From assembly GCA_934359535.1 (NCBI GenBank), contig CAKRLN010000043.1, forward strand, positions 1 through 12,812: DNA of 12,812 nucleotides, in the 5' to 3' direction. Below, piece by piece: positions 1 through 7,419 of this stretch. The translations under genes were made by a program, and so were the position numbers. This DNA comes from an uncultured Lachnospiraceae bacterium. Its GTDB lineage: Bacteria > Bacillota > Clostridia > Lachnospirales > Lachnospiraceae. Every line of letters starts with the position of its first letter. The first letter of the stretch is position 1. The notes beneath the pieces are model-generated. The model made no database searches. It had not been told where the DNA came from and saw only the letters and a list, made by a program, of their open reading frames with translations.

Positions 1-1
1 A

Positions 2-661
2 CGCCACGGAAAGATCATGGATCAGTATGATCCGGACAAAAAGATCGGCATGATCGTGGATGAGTGGGGCTGCTGGTTTACCTGTGAGCCTGGAACGAAT
101 CCGGGATTTTTATATCAGCAGAATACAGTAAGGGATGCACTGGTTGCCGGAATTACACTGAATATTTTTAACAAGCATTGCGATCGTGTAAAAATGGCAA
201 ACCTAGCGCAGATGGTCAATGTATTACAGGCAGTGATCTTAACCGAGGGAGAGAAGATGATTAAGACACCGACTTATCACATCTTCCATATGTACCGTCA
301 CCACCAGGGGGCAGCACTTTTGGAAAGCTCCTTATCCGGGGTATCGGAAATTGGAATCGGGGAGTGGAAGGTTCCTGAGATCACCGAATCGGTATCCCGC
401 GGTGCCGATGGCATTGTGACCGTTACCTTAAACAATTTGTCTGTGGAAAAGGAGCAGGAGATCGAGATTTCCTTTGCCGGAAGAACAACGGTATCCGAGG
501 TTGTGGAAGCAAATATCGTGACGGGACAGATGCGTGATTACAATACCTTTGATGCACCGGAGTGCGTGAAGGAGGAAGCTTTTACCGCATATGAAAAAAC
601 AGAAGAGGGTATTACGGTAAAGGTACCGGCATGCAGTGTATTGGAGCTGCGCCTGAAATAA
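2..661 (+). CDS. alpha-L-arabinofuranosidase, GH51 family (C-terminal part; 5' end outside window)
   Basis: The reading frame is open from the left edge, so only the C-terminal ~219 residues are visible; the first ATG (position 17) is internal. GH51 enzymes release terminal arabinose from arabinan, arabinoxylan and arabino-oligosaccharides. The visible part begins with VDEWGCW, matching the GH51 motif around the catalytic nucleophile; the Glu codon is at 62-64. It is followed by the conserved tail of the barrel ([10 protein letters not shown], then [18 protein letters not shown]) and by a beta-sandwich C-terminal domain from about position 370 to the stop. The general acid/base Glu lies upstream, out of sight. 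A GH43 arabinanase gene follows, which fits arabinan breakdown. Whether the protein carries a signal peptide cannot be seen. The family call is firm; the exact substrate is not. Confidence 0.9.
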   Translation, partial: RHGKIMDQYDPDKKIGMIVDEWGCWFTCEPGTNPGFLYQQNTVRDALVAGITLNIFNKHCDRVKMANLAQMVNVLQAVILTEGEKMIKTPTYHIFHMYRHHQGAALLESSLSGVSEIGIGEWKVPEITESVSRGADGIVTVTLNNLSVEKEQEIEISFAGRTTVSEVVEANIVTGQMRDYNTFDAPECVKEEAFTAYEKTEEGITVKVPACSVLELRLK

Positions 662-675
662 GATAAAAATGAATG

Positions 676-704
676 GCGGCTGCGAGGAGCGGCCGCTTTT
701 ATTT
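676..704 (+). terminator. intrinsic terminator-like hairpin between GH51 and GH43 genes
   Basis: GCGGCTGC (676-683) pairs with GCGGCCGC (689-696) as an 8-bp GC-rich stem with one G-U pair and a GAGGA loop, followed by TTTTATTT. It starts 15 nt after the GH51 stop codon. Since the GH43 gene begins only 21 nt further on and no promoter is obvious in between, it probably acts as a partial terminator that lowers GH43 expression relative to GH51. Confidence 0.7.
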
Positions 705-725
705 CGCAGAAAAAGGGGGAGAGGT

Positions 726-2057
726 ATGGAAAACATCAAATATCCTGTAGCACCGCCGCTACAGCCAGAAAAAGAACGCATAAAAGAGGGAATGGACCGG
801 CTTGATCCGAAACTGGGACTCTGGATGACGCACGATCCGGCGATTTTTCAGGATCCGGACAACGGATATTATTATATCTATTGTACGGGGGCTGTCTGCC
901 AGCGATCAAAGGATCTCATTCACTGGGAGATGGTTGGAAAAATCTGTGATGCACCGCCGCAGGAATCCATAGACTGGGTTGGAACAACCGATATCTGGGC
1001 GCCGGATATCGTGAAGGTTGGAGCGGAATACCGCCTGTACTGTTCCAATTCCTCCTGGGGAGTTCGGCAGTCATGCATTTTTCTTGCGGTATCCGATTCT
1101 CCAGAGGGACCGTTTGTGCCGCGTGGATGCGTGTTGAAAACAACGGATGAAATGCCAGTCAATGCGATTGATGCCAATGTCATCACCGATGAGAAAACGG
1201 GGGAACAGTACATGGTATACGGTTCTTTCTGGGGTGGCTGCCATGTGATCCAGCTGGATGAAAAAACCGGACTTGCCAAAGAACAGGGGATCGGAACGTG
1301 TCTTGCGAGACGTCCGGAGTGGATGAGCGCAGGAATTGAAGGACCGTATATGATCAATCAGAAGGACATGGGGTATTATTACCTGTTTGTCTCCTATGCA
1401 TCCTTGAAGTCCGATTACAATATCCGTGTTGGAAGAAGCAAATGTATTACCGGGCCGTTTCTTGATGCAAATGGAAGGGATCTTGCAGATCTGGATGATC
1501 CGGACAATACGACCGGCTATCTTGCCATGTGTGGCTATACATGGAACGAGGGCAAAAGCTATATGGCGCCCGGACATAATTCCGTTCTGCACGATGCGAA
1601 GACAGATGCATGGTATCTCATCTGCCATATCCGGGAGAAGAATTTCACGAATGAGCCGGAACCATCGACAATGCAGATCAGAAAAATATTCTGGTCAGAG
1701 GATGGCTGGCCTATGTTATCCGCTGAGCCGTATGCCGGGGAGATCACACAGCAGATTCCGAAGGAAGCCGTGTGCGGATTTTATGAGAAGCTAAGTCTGA
1801 TCCCGATGCTGCCGCAGGGGATCGTGACCGCAGTTCCAATGAAGCTTCGTGAAGACGGCTATTATGAATGCTGCTCGGTGCAGGGGCACTGGGAATATGA
1901 TGGTACCGGTAAGGTGACAATCCACTATGGTCCGCACACGGAAATATGCCAGGTCAGTGTATGCTGGGACAGTGAACGCGCGCAGGCAGCGATTGCGCTT
2001 ACGGGTCTTACGGAAAAGCATACCGCAGTCTGGGCGAAAAAGATCACGGAACTCTAG
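726..2057 (+). CDS. GH43 family glycosidase, endo-1,5-alpha-L-arabinanase-like
   Basis: Predicted 443-residue five-bladed beta-propeller enzyme that cuts alpha-1,5-linked arabinan or arabino-oligosaccharides. The three GH43 catalytic carboxylates are recognisable: general base D37 in THDPAIF, the pKa-modulating D149 in NAIDANV, and general acid E205 in GIEGPYM. H284 in APGHNSV matches the metal- or ion-coordinating His of arabinanases. About 100 residues after the propeller form a small C-terminal beta domain, as in Abn2-type arabinanases. There is no signal peptide, so it should act in the cytoplasm on imported oligosaccharides. I chose the ATG at 726 because GGGGGAGAGG lies just upstream; the in-frame ATG at 669 would put the terminator-like stem inside the coding region and has no ribosome site. 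Other GH43 activities (arabinofuranosidase, xylosidase) cannot be excluded. Confidence 0.88.
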   Translation: MENIKYPVAPPLQPEKERIKEGMDRLDPKLGLWMTHDPAIFQDPDNGYYYIYCTGAVCQRSKDLIHWEMVGKICDAPPQESIDWVGTTDIWAPDIVKVGAEYRLYCSNSSWGVRQSCIFLAVSDSPEGPFVPRGCVLKTTDEMPVNAIDANVITDEKTGEQYMVYGSFWGGCHVIQLDEKTGLAKEQGIGTCLARRPEWMSAGIEGPYMINQKDMGYYYLFVSYASLKSDYNIRVGRSKCITGPFLDANGRDLADLDDPDNTTGYLAMCGYTWNEGKSYMAPGHNSVLHDAKTDAWYLICHIREKNFTNEPEPSTMQIRKIFWSEDGWPMLSAEPYAGEITQQIPKEAVCGFYEKLSLIPMLPQGIVTAVPMKLREDGYYECCSVQGHWEYDGTGKVTIHYGPHTEICQVSVCWDSERAQAAIALTGLTEKHTAVWAKKITEL

Positions 2058-2080
2058 GTGAAATGTACTATAGTGATTGG

Positions 2081-2143
2081 TGAAATATTTTAATAATAAC
2101 ACAAGAAATTAAAATAAATAAAATATTTTAGGAAAATCTAAAA
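2081..2143. promoter_or_regulatory. AT-rich palindromes upstream of the importer promoter (possible operator or UP element)
   Basis: TAAAATATTTTA at 2119-2130 is a perfect 12-bp palindrome, and TGAAATATTTTA at 2081-2092 matches it at 11 of 12 positions. Overlapping it, TTTTAG (2126-2131) and CTAAAA (2138-2143) form an inverted repeat with a 6-bp spacer. These lie about 40 to 105 bp upstream of the predicted transcription start. They may bind a regulator or stimulate RNA polymerase as an UP element. The low sequence complexity makes chance a real alternative. Confidence 0.35.
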
Positions 2144-2149
2144 AATATA

Positions 2150-2178
2150 TTGACACATATAGGGGGCGATTGTATAAT
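2150..2178 (+). promoter_or_regulatory. consensus sigma-A promoter for the sugar importer operon
   Basis: A perfect -35 TTGACA (2150-2155) and a perfect -10 TATAAT (2173-2178) are separated by 17 bp. The predicted start is near 2185, giving an untranslated leader of about 157 nt before the binding protein. So strong a promoter ahead of a catabolic importer suggests it is held down by a repressor. Confidence 0.85.
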
Positions 2179-2341
2179 GTAACCAATGAGACCTGTATGT
2201 GAAACAAAAAGTAGTGCAATTAACCAAAAATTTTCGGAAGACGCGTCGGAAGAAGTAGGGATGAGGCACAACGATAAGGGATGTTAAACAGGTGTTATTA
2301 ATCACTTTGTCAAAAGGAAAAGATTAAAGGAGAAGTTGAAT
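2179..2341 (+). other. long 5' leader of the importer operon
   Basis: This roughly 157-nt transcribed leader contains a direct repeat CGGAAGA (2235-2241 and 2247-2253) and a palindrome GACGCGTC (2240-2247) between the copies. An ACCTGT near 2191 could pair with ACAGGT near 2289. I recognise no known riboswitch. The leader ends with the strong ribosome site AAAGGAGAAG at 2326-2335. Confidence 0.4.
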
Positions 2342-3790
2342 ATGAAAAGAAGAATTGTTTCAACTGTATTGTGTATGGCAATGGCAGCTACATTATTTGC
2401 GGGCTGCAGTGTTCAGAAAAGCGATGGGGATACCGCTGGCGGGAACACAGAAGATGCGTCGAGCTCTGTTGCAGAGATGAAGGGGGACGGAGACAAGACG
2501 ATCAACATTCTGATCTATGCACAGGATCATGAGAAGAAAGTATACCAGAAGCTGATTGATGAGTTTACAGAGGCTCATAAGGATGAAATCAAGCAGGTAA
2601 ACTTTGAAGTGACAACACAGGATGAATATAATACGAAGATGACAGCAGCCATGACAGCAGGTGAGCTCCCGGATATCTTCTATGTAGGACCGGATGCCGT
2701 AAGAAGCTATGTCGACAATGGATATGTTATGCCGTTAGATGACCTGGTTGATGAGGATGCTGTGAATAACCTCTGGCCAACAATCGTAGATGCTTACCGG
2801 TATGATGGCTCAACGGCTGGAGAGGGTGATCTGTACTGTCTGCCAAAGGATTTATCCTGCTTTGCATTTGCATACAACAAGGACTTATTTGATAAAGCAG
2901 GCTTAGCTTATCCAGATCCTGAGAATCCATATACATGGGATGAGTTCACAGAAGTATGTCAGGCACTGACACAGGATACGGACGGTGATGGCGAGGTTGA
3001 CCAGTGGGGTGTTGCAAATGCCAACGCATTCGGATTTACTCCTTATGTATACAGCAATGGCGGACGTTTGTTAAATGATGATTATACAAAGGTTCAGATC
3101 ACATCCAACCAGAATTTCTTAGATGCATTCCAATACTATGCAGATCTGACCTTAAAATACAAAGTAACCCCTTCTGTAGAGCAGGATACTGCACTTGGCG
3201 GATACCAGAGATGGTTAGACGGACAGATCGGATTCTATGCATGTGGAACATGGGATGTTGCAGCATTTATGGATGATAATACATTCCCTTACAACTGGGA
3301 TTTATGTGCTTGGCCGGTTGGCCCTGACGGAGATGGCAAATCTTCTACATGGACAGCTTCCGTAGGATTTGCAGTTTCGGCAAAGACAAAGAATCCAGAG
3401 TTATGTGCAGAGCTGATCCAGTCCTTATCAACAGACGAAGACGGTCAGAAGGCACTCTGTGGTGAGACAACCGGACAGTCGTTACAGATCCCGAACATCA
3501 TGGACTATGCACAGACAACCTTCAAAGAGAAGGTTGCTGACGGAACCATTCCATATGCAAACAATGTGGATGTTATTTTTGGATATATTGAAGGAAACGA
3601 CAAATATCAGGGTATGTTCAGCGAGACAACCTATACATACAACTCTGAGTGGTGGGATACATTCTTAGAGGGTATGCCAAACGTTATGAATGGAACAATT
3701 TCCGTTGAAGATTACTGCAAAGAGGTTGAGCCTAAGATGCAGGAAGCATTGGATAATGCAATTGATCTTCAGAATTCAGCAACCAAATAA
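2342..3790 (+). CDS. extracellular sugar-binding lipoprotein of CUT1 ABC transporter
   Basis: Predicted 482-residue solute-binding protein (SBP_bac_1 family) that captures sugar outside the membrane and delivers it to the two permeases encoded downstream. The N-terminus is a lipoprotein signal: positive MKRR, a hydrophobic stretch, then lipobox LFAGC with C22 as the lipid-anchored residue, followed by a Ser/Asp/Gly-rich linker to about residue 50. Typical family features follow: AAMTAGELPDIFYVG (102-116) and the acidic DTDGDGEVDQWG stretch (212-223) common in these proteins. The ATG at 2342 sits 9 nt after AGGAG; the in-frame TTG at 2336 would be too close to the ribosome site. The gene has its own consensus promoter. 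The flanking arabinan enzymes suggest arabino-oligosaccharides as ligand, but this is inferred from context only. Confidence 0.92.
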   Translation: MKRRIVSTVLCMAMAATLFAGCSVQKSDGDTAGGNTEDASSSVAEMKGDGDKTINILIYAQDHEKKVYQKLIDEFTEAHKDEIKQVNFEVTTQDEYNTKMTAAMTAGELPDIFYVGPDAVRSYVDNGYVMPLDDLVDEDAVNNLWPTIVDAYRYDGSTAGEGDLYCLPKDLSCFAFAYNKDLFDKAGLAYPDPENPYTWDEFTEVCQALTQDTDGDGEVDQWGVANANAFGFTPYVYSNGGRLLNDDYTKVQITSNQNFLDAFQYYADLTLKYKVTPSVEQDTALGGYQRWLDGQIGFYACGTWDVAAFMDDNTFPYNWDLCAWPVGPDGDGKSSTWTASVGFAVSAKTKNPELCAELIQSLSTDEDGQKALCGETTGQSLQIPNIMDYAQTTFKEKVADGTIPYANNVDVIFGYIEGNDKYQGMFSETTYTYNSEWWDTFLEGMPNVMNGTISVEDYCKEVEPKMQEALDNAIDLQNSATK

Positions 3791-3801
3791 CTTGTATTTT
3801 A

Positions 3802-3829
3802 CGGGCTGCCCTTTTTACGGGGCAGTCTG
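3802..3829 (+). other. intercistronic mRNA hairpin after the binding protein
   Basis: Bases 3802-3811 and 3820-3829 pair as a 10-bp stem (core GGCTGCCC with GGGCAGTC, two G-U pairs) around an 8-nt loop. It begins 12 nt after the binding-protein stop codon, and no T-run follows. A stem here usually protects or processes the 3' end of the binding-protein mRNA so that it is more abundant than the permease message. That role is inferred from analogous operons such as malE-malF. Confidence 0.6.
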
Positions 3830-3849
3830 GTAAAAGAAAAGAGCAGAGT

Positions 3850-4773
3850 ATGAGTAGTGAAAAGAAAACACCAAAAAAGAAAATGTCAGCAATGGCAAAG
3901 AAAGAAGAAAGATGGGCATGGCTGTTTATCGCAGCACCCTTCATAGGATTTTTACTTTTTATGGCATATCCAATCTGTTTTGCAGTATTTGCCAGCATGA
4001 GCAAATGGACAGGAATCAATTCGCTGGTAGATAATTTCTGTGGCTTTGACAATTACGTAGCAATCTTTCATGATGAAAAATTTTGGAAGTCATTACTTAC
4101 GACAATCATATATCTGATCGGTATTCCGATCGGAATGATCCTCGGATTGTTACTTGCAATGGGAATGAACAGAAAAATTCCAGGGATCCGTTTCTTAAGA
4201 ACCATGTATTATGTGCCGGTTGTATCCTCACTTGTTGCAGTATCCATTCTGTGGGCATGGGTATACAATTATGATTATGGTCTGTTTAATACGATCATAA
4301 AGGCATTGACCGGAATGCACGGACCAAACTGGTTAGGCGATGAATTCTGGGTTAAGGTAGCCCTTATTATCTTTATGGTATGGAAGGGACTTGGAACCTC
4401 GATTATCCTGTATCTGGCTGGTCTTCAGAATATTCCGAGAAACTACTACGAAGCAGCTGAGATTGATGGGGCGAATGGATGGCAGAAATTCAGAAATGTT
4501 ACGCTTCCACTTGTTTCCCCGGTTACATTCTACATTCTGATCACAAGTCTGATCGGAGGCTTCCAGGTATTCGTAGAAGTACAGGTTATGACAAATGCCG
4601 GTGGTACGAACTATAGTGCTGCAACTGTTGTGTACTATCTGTATGATAAGGCATTTTCACATGGACAGTTAGGTTATGGATGTGCGCTTGCAGTAATCCT
4701 TGCAATTATCATCTTTATTATCACAGCCCTCAACTTTATCGGTCAGGATAAGTGGGTTAAGACTATGGACTAG
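3850..4773 (+). CDS. sugar ABC transporter permease, MalF/UgpA type
   Basis: Predicted 307-residue inner-membrane subunit with about six membrane segments (first near 23-48, then near 82-106, 117-140, 168-192, 220-245 and 275-297). The cytoplasmic EAA loop that docks onto the ATPase is clear at residues 201-220: EAAEIDGANG and, nine residues later, LP. The Lys-rich N-terminal tail (KKTPKKKMSAMAKKEER) is cytoplasmic. The ribosome site is weak (GAGCAGAG just before ATG), unlike its neighbours, which together with the preceding hairpin suggests lower expression than the binding protein. It lies 59 bp after that gene in the same operon. Confidence 0.93.
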   Translation: MSSEKKTPKKKMSAMAKKEERWAWLFIAAPFIGFLLFMAYPICFAVFASMSKWTGINSLVDNFCGFDNYVAIFHDEKFWKSLLTTIIYLIGIPIGMILGLLLAMGMNRKIPGIRFLRTMYYVPVVSSLVAVSILWAWVYNYDYGLFNTIIKALTGMHGPNWLGDEFWVKVALIIFMVWKGLGTSIILYLAGLQNIPRNYYEAAEIDGANGWQKFRNVTLPLVSPVTFYILITSLIGGFQVFVEVQVMTNAGGTNYSAATVVYYLYDKAFSHGQLGYGCALAVILAIIIFIITALNFIGQDKWVKTMD

Positions 4774-4785
4774 GAGGCGTAAGAG

Positions 4786-5655
4786 ATGGCAGCAGACAAA
4801 GATTATGCAACCAGTAAGGTTGTATCCAAAAAAGAAAAAGTATGTAACTGGATCGTCTTCGTGCTCCTTTGCTTTGGCGCAGTGATTATGGTATTTCCAC
4901 TGATCTATATGATTGCAACTTCCTTTATGACGAAAAACCAGATCCTTTCCGGAACTTTAACGATCCTTCCGGATCCGATCGTGATTGGTAAGTATTCCGA
5001 GGTATTGAAAAAAGGTCAGTTTATCAGTGGTATCATCAATTCCATTAAGGTTGCAGTTCCGGTGCTTCTCATCGGTGGATTTACTTCTTCCCTTGCAGCA
5101 TTTGGTTTTGCAAAGTTAAACTTCCGTGGAAAAGGTGCGCTGTTTATGGCGCTTCTTGCAACAATCATGATTCCGTTTGCGGTTGTTATGATCCCACAGT
5201 ATGTAATGTTTACAAAGCTTCACTGGACAGATTCGCTCCTTCCGCTTATTATTCCAGGCTGCTTTGGCAATGTCAGCATGATCTTCTTCTTAAGGCAGAA
5301 TCTGATCGGAATTCCAAGTGATCTGATGGAAGCTGCAAAGCTGGATGGATGCAGTTACTTTGGATGTTATTTCCGGATCTTTCTTCCATTGATGAAGGGG
5401 GCTCTTGGAACACAGTTAATGTTATGGTTTATGGGAATCTGGAATGATTATCTTGCACCAACCATTTTCCTCCGCAGCGAGAAGAACTGGACCTTGCAGG
5501 TTGTTATCCGTTCCTTCAATTCCTACTATGCGATCCAGAGTGATTATGCACTGATCATGGCTGCATCGGTAATCGCGATGATCCCTACAATGGTACTGTT
5601 TTTCATATTCCAGAGAACCATTATTGAATCCATCGCAATCAGTGGAATTAAGTAG
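4786..5655 (+). CDS. sugar ABC transporter permease, MalG type
   Basis: Predicted 289-residue second permease, pairing with the upstream MalF-like subunit to form the channel for the sugar. Hydrophobic segments lie near residues 22-46, 87-110, 118-140, 152-170, 203-222 and 255-278. The EAA motif is at 182-201: EAAKLDGCS followed by IFLP. The start ATG is 8 nt after a perfect AGGAGG (4772-4777) that overlaps the stop codon of the previous gene, so the two are translationally close. No ATPase gene follows. CUT1 systems in Firmicutes often share one MsmX/MsmK-type ATPase encoded elsewhere. Confidence 0.93.
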   Translation: MAADKDYATSKVVSKKEKVCNWIVFVLLCFGAVIMVFPLIYMIATSFMTKNQILSGTLTILPDPIVIGKYSEVLKKGQFISGIINSIKVAVPVLLIGGFTSSLAAFGFAKLNFRGKGALFMALLATIMIPFAVVMIPQYVMFTKLHWTDSLLPLIIPGCFGNVSMIFFLRQNLIGIPSDLMEAAKLDGCSYFGCYFRIFLPLMKGALGTQLMLWFMGIWNDYLAPTIFLRSEKNWTLQVVIRSFNSYYAIQSDYALIMAASVIAMIPTMVLFFIFQRTIIESIAISGIK

Positions 5656-5697
5656 GTAAGCTGTTTATCATGTATGAATGGACAAGGAGAGATAAGC

Positions 5698-6369
5698 ATG
5701 TTAAATGAAAGCCCGGTGCTTGCGTTTCTCAATAAAATGATAGATCTTATCATATTAAATATTTTATTTCTGGTGTGCTGTGTCCCGGTTGTTACGATCG
5801 GGCCGGCACTTACCGCGTTATATGCGGTGAGTCTGAGGTCAGTGCGCTATGGAGATGGATATGTGGTCAGTACGTTCTGGAAGAGCTTTAAAGAGAATTT
5901 CAGACAGTCCTTTGTGGCAGGTATTCTGCTGTTATTTTCAGCAGTACTGCTTTTTGCGGATGTATGGTTCTGGTCAAAGGCAGACCTTGGGATCATGGCA
6001 AAAGGGATGCTTGTTATAAGCATCAGTATTGCATTTTTTGTATTTATCGTCTTTTTATGGCTGTTTCCAGTTCTTGCAAAGATTGAAAACAGTCTTTGGG
6101 CCAACCTGAAAAATGCAGCAGCGATGGCAGTGGGACATTTTTTCCCATATACGTTCTGCTGTGCGCTCATCACAATTGCCGGTGCATATATGATCTATTC
6201 AAGTATGGTTGCAGACATTATTTTTGTGCTGCTTGGAGCGGCACTGTCTGCCTATGTAAAGGCGTTCTTTTACTACAAAGTATTTGCGAAATATATGGAC
6301 GAGAATCCGGCATCGGAGGACGATCCGTTATATGGAAACCCGGCTGGAAACGGGCAGGGTAATTCATAG
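5698..6369 (+). CDS. YesL family membrane protein (DUF624)
   Basis: Predicted 223-residue integral membrane protein with about five hydrophobic segments (near 15-45, 72-92, 103-127, 148-168 and 171-190). The N-terminal stretch FLVCCVPVVTIGPALTALYA, with the TIGPA-x-TAL pattern, is the hallmark I recognise for DUF624. In Bacillus subtilis yesL lies in the rhamnogalacturonan locus beside an ABC sugar importer, and similar genes often accompany CUT1 transporters; the molecular role is unknown. The gene ends the importer operon, 42 bp after the second permease. I chose the ATG at 5698 because AAGGAGA lies 7 nt before it; the in-frame ATG at 5674 has no ribosome site. The C-terminus ends in a hydrophilic, acidic then Gly/Asn-rich tail. 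Confidence 0.85.
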   Translation: MLNESPVLAFLNKMIDLIILNILFLVCCVPVVTIGPALTALYAVSLRSVRYGDGYVVSTFWKSFKENFRQSFVAGILLLFSAVLLFADVWFWSKADLGIMAKGMLVISISIAFFVFIVFLWLFPVLAKIENSLWANLKNAAAMAVGHFFPYTFCCALITIAGAYMIYSSMVADIIFVLLGAALSAYVKAFFYYKVFAKYMDENPASEDDPLYGNPAGNGQGNS

Positions 6370-6375
6370 AAAATT

Positions 6376-6443
6376 CAAATTGCACAAAGTCGGTTCTGTT
6401 TTCTTCCAAAGTTACAAGATTAGTTCCGATTTTGTGCAATTTG
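6376..6443. terminator. 18-bp inverted repeat between convergent genes, probable bidirectional terminator
   Basis: CAAATTGCACAAAGTCGG (6376-6393) is followed after 32 nt by CCGATTTTGTGCAATTTG (6426-6443); the arms match over 18 bp with one G-T type mismatch. It lies between the ends of the YesL-family gene and the convergent regulator gene, so it could end both transcripts. The loop is unusually long and the plus-strand side lacks a clean T-run; the minus-strand side is T-rich. Confidence 0.6.
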
Positions 6444-6460
6444 ACGTTTGCTAAGGAAAG

Positions 6461-7381
6461 TCAGCCCTCCATCGGGGCATAATTGATATTGACCTTGATG
6501 TCCTGTCCATAGTTTCCGAAGCTTTTTCCAAAGATTGTAAGTCCGCCGACATGGACAGCATCATCAGGAACTGCCATGCGGAAACGGATAGAGCTGCGGT
6601 AATCAAGCTCAAACTGATCGATCGTGATATCAGAGATTTTCAGACCGTCAATAAAGGTTCCCTTCTTATTAATGACAAGCAGCTTTAAAAGACCGTACTG
6701 ATTCCAGTTCGGAAACCACCAGTCTGGGGTAAAGATTCCCTTGACATCACCGAAATCACCCGGAGACGTCCAGGTGCCGATGCATACGTCATTTAAGTAA
6801 AAGCTGATATCAGAAGGCCACTCATTGTTGACACCCGGAGCTTCCGAGCTTAATTCTGCGGAAATGGTAATCTGCGTGATCTTTTGTGAAGTCGGGATAA
6901 AATTCGGGATCGCATATTCGACATAGCCCTTGGTAAACCAGAGAATATCGGCATCGTAGCGGTTGGGATGCTCGAAGTAGCGCGGATCGTCGACTTCGCC
7001 GATCAGTGCCTGGGCAGTTGCAAGTCCACAGGTTGGGCAGATATTGTAGCTGGAGTAATGTCCGACCCGAAGCTCTGTGCTGTATACGTTGGCAAAATCC
7101 TCTTCTTTATCAAGATTGATCAGGATTTTATCAACATGGAGGGAGCAGATCTTCTGGTTGCCGTGTCCGGCAGATTCACTTGAGGTTGTGATAAGTCCCG
7201 CGCTTTCCAGCTTCTTGATATGGCTTGTGAGCGCACCGTTTGTAATATTTAACTGGGAGGCAAGCTCATTCATGCTCATGTTATTGTTTTCCAGCAGAAT
7301 ATTTAAAATGGCAACGCGGACATCTGAGCCGAGTGCCTTAAAGATTTCGAGTCCATCGGACAGCGAAGTAATATGTAACAT
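6461..7381 (-). CDS. ArsR-type winged-helix transcriptional regulator with unrecognised C-terminal sensor-like domain
   Basis: Predicted 306-residue regulator. Residues about 8-75 form an ArsR/MarR-like winged helix: FKALGSDVRVAILNIL, then the recognition region MNELASQLNITNGALTSHIKKLESAGLI. The rest, from about residue 90, has many short aromatic and beta-rich stretches (WWFPNWNQYG, SDISFYLND), plus a CPTC pair (C115, C118). It looks like a beta-sandwich effector domain, but I do not recognise the family. The size is about three times that of a plain ArsR protein. The start ATG has GAGAGG at a suitable distance upstream. It converges on the arabino-oligosaccharide importer operon and probably regulates it and itself. 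This target is inferred from position and shared AT palindromes. A single CxxC pair is not enough to claim metal sensing. Confidence 0.8.
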   Translation of the reverse strand: MLHITSLSDGLEIFKALGSDVRVAILNILLENNNMSMNELASQLNITNGALTSHIKKLESAGLITTSSESAGHGNQKICSLHVDKILINLDKEEDFANVYSTELRVGHYSSYNICPTCGLATAQALIGEVDDPRYFEHPNRYDADILWFTKGYVEYAIPNFIPTSQKITQITISAELSSEAPGVNNEWPSDISFYLNDVCIGTWTSPGDFGDVKGIFTPDWWFPNWNQYGLLKLLVINKKGTFIDGLKISDITIDQFELDYRSSIRFRMAVPDDAVHVGGLTIFGKSFGNYGQDIKVNINYAPMEG

Positions 7382-7419
7382 ATCAGATTCCTCTCTTCCA
7401 TATCAGATGATAACTGTAA

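Noticed and set aside
669..725. Upstream in-frame ATG extending the GH43 protein by 19 residues
   Set aside because: It has no ribosome site and would translate the terminator-like stem; the ATG at 726 has a strong site.
920..1628. Long antisense open frames opposite the GH43 gene
   Set aside because: They have no ribosome site or recognisable motif and overlap a well-supported gene entirely.
2178..2191. A catabolite-responsive (cre-like) element near the importer start site
   Set aside because: It lacks the central CG dinucleotide and has two mismatches at conserved positions.
2261..2287. Eight-residue open frame in the importer leader as a leader peptide
   Set aside because: It is too short to distinguish from chance, and there is no attenuator hairpin next to it.
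6575..7040. Zinc-finger interpretation of the CPTC pair in the regulator
   Set aside because: Only one CxxC pair is present and no second metal-binding pair is visible nearby.
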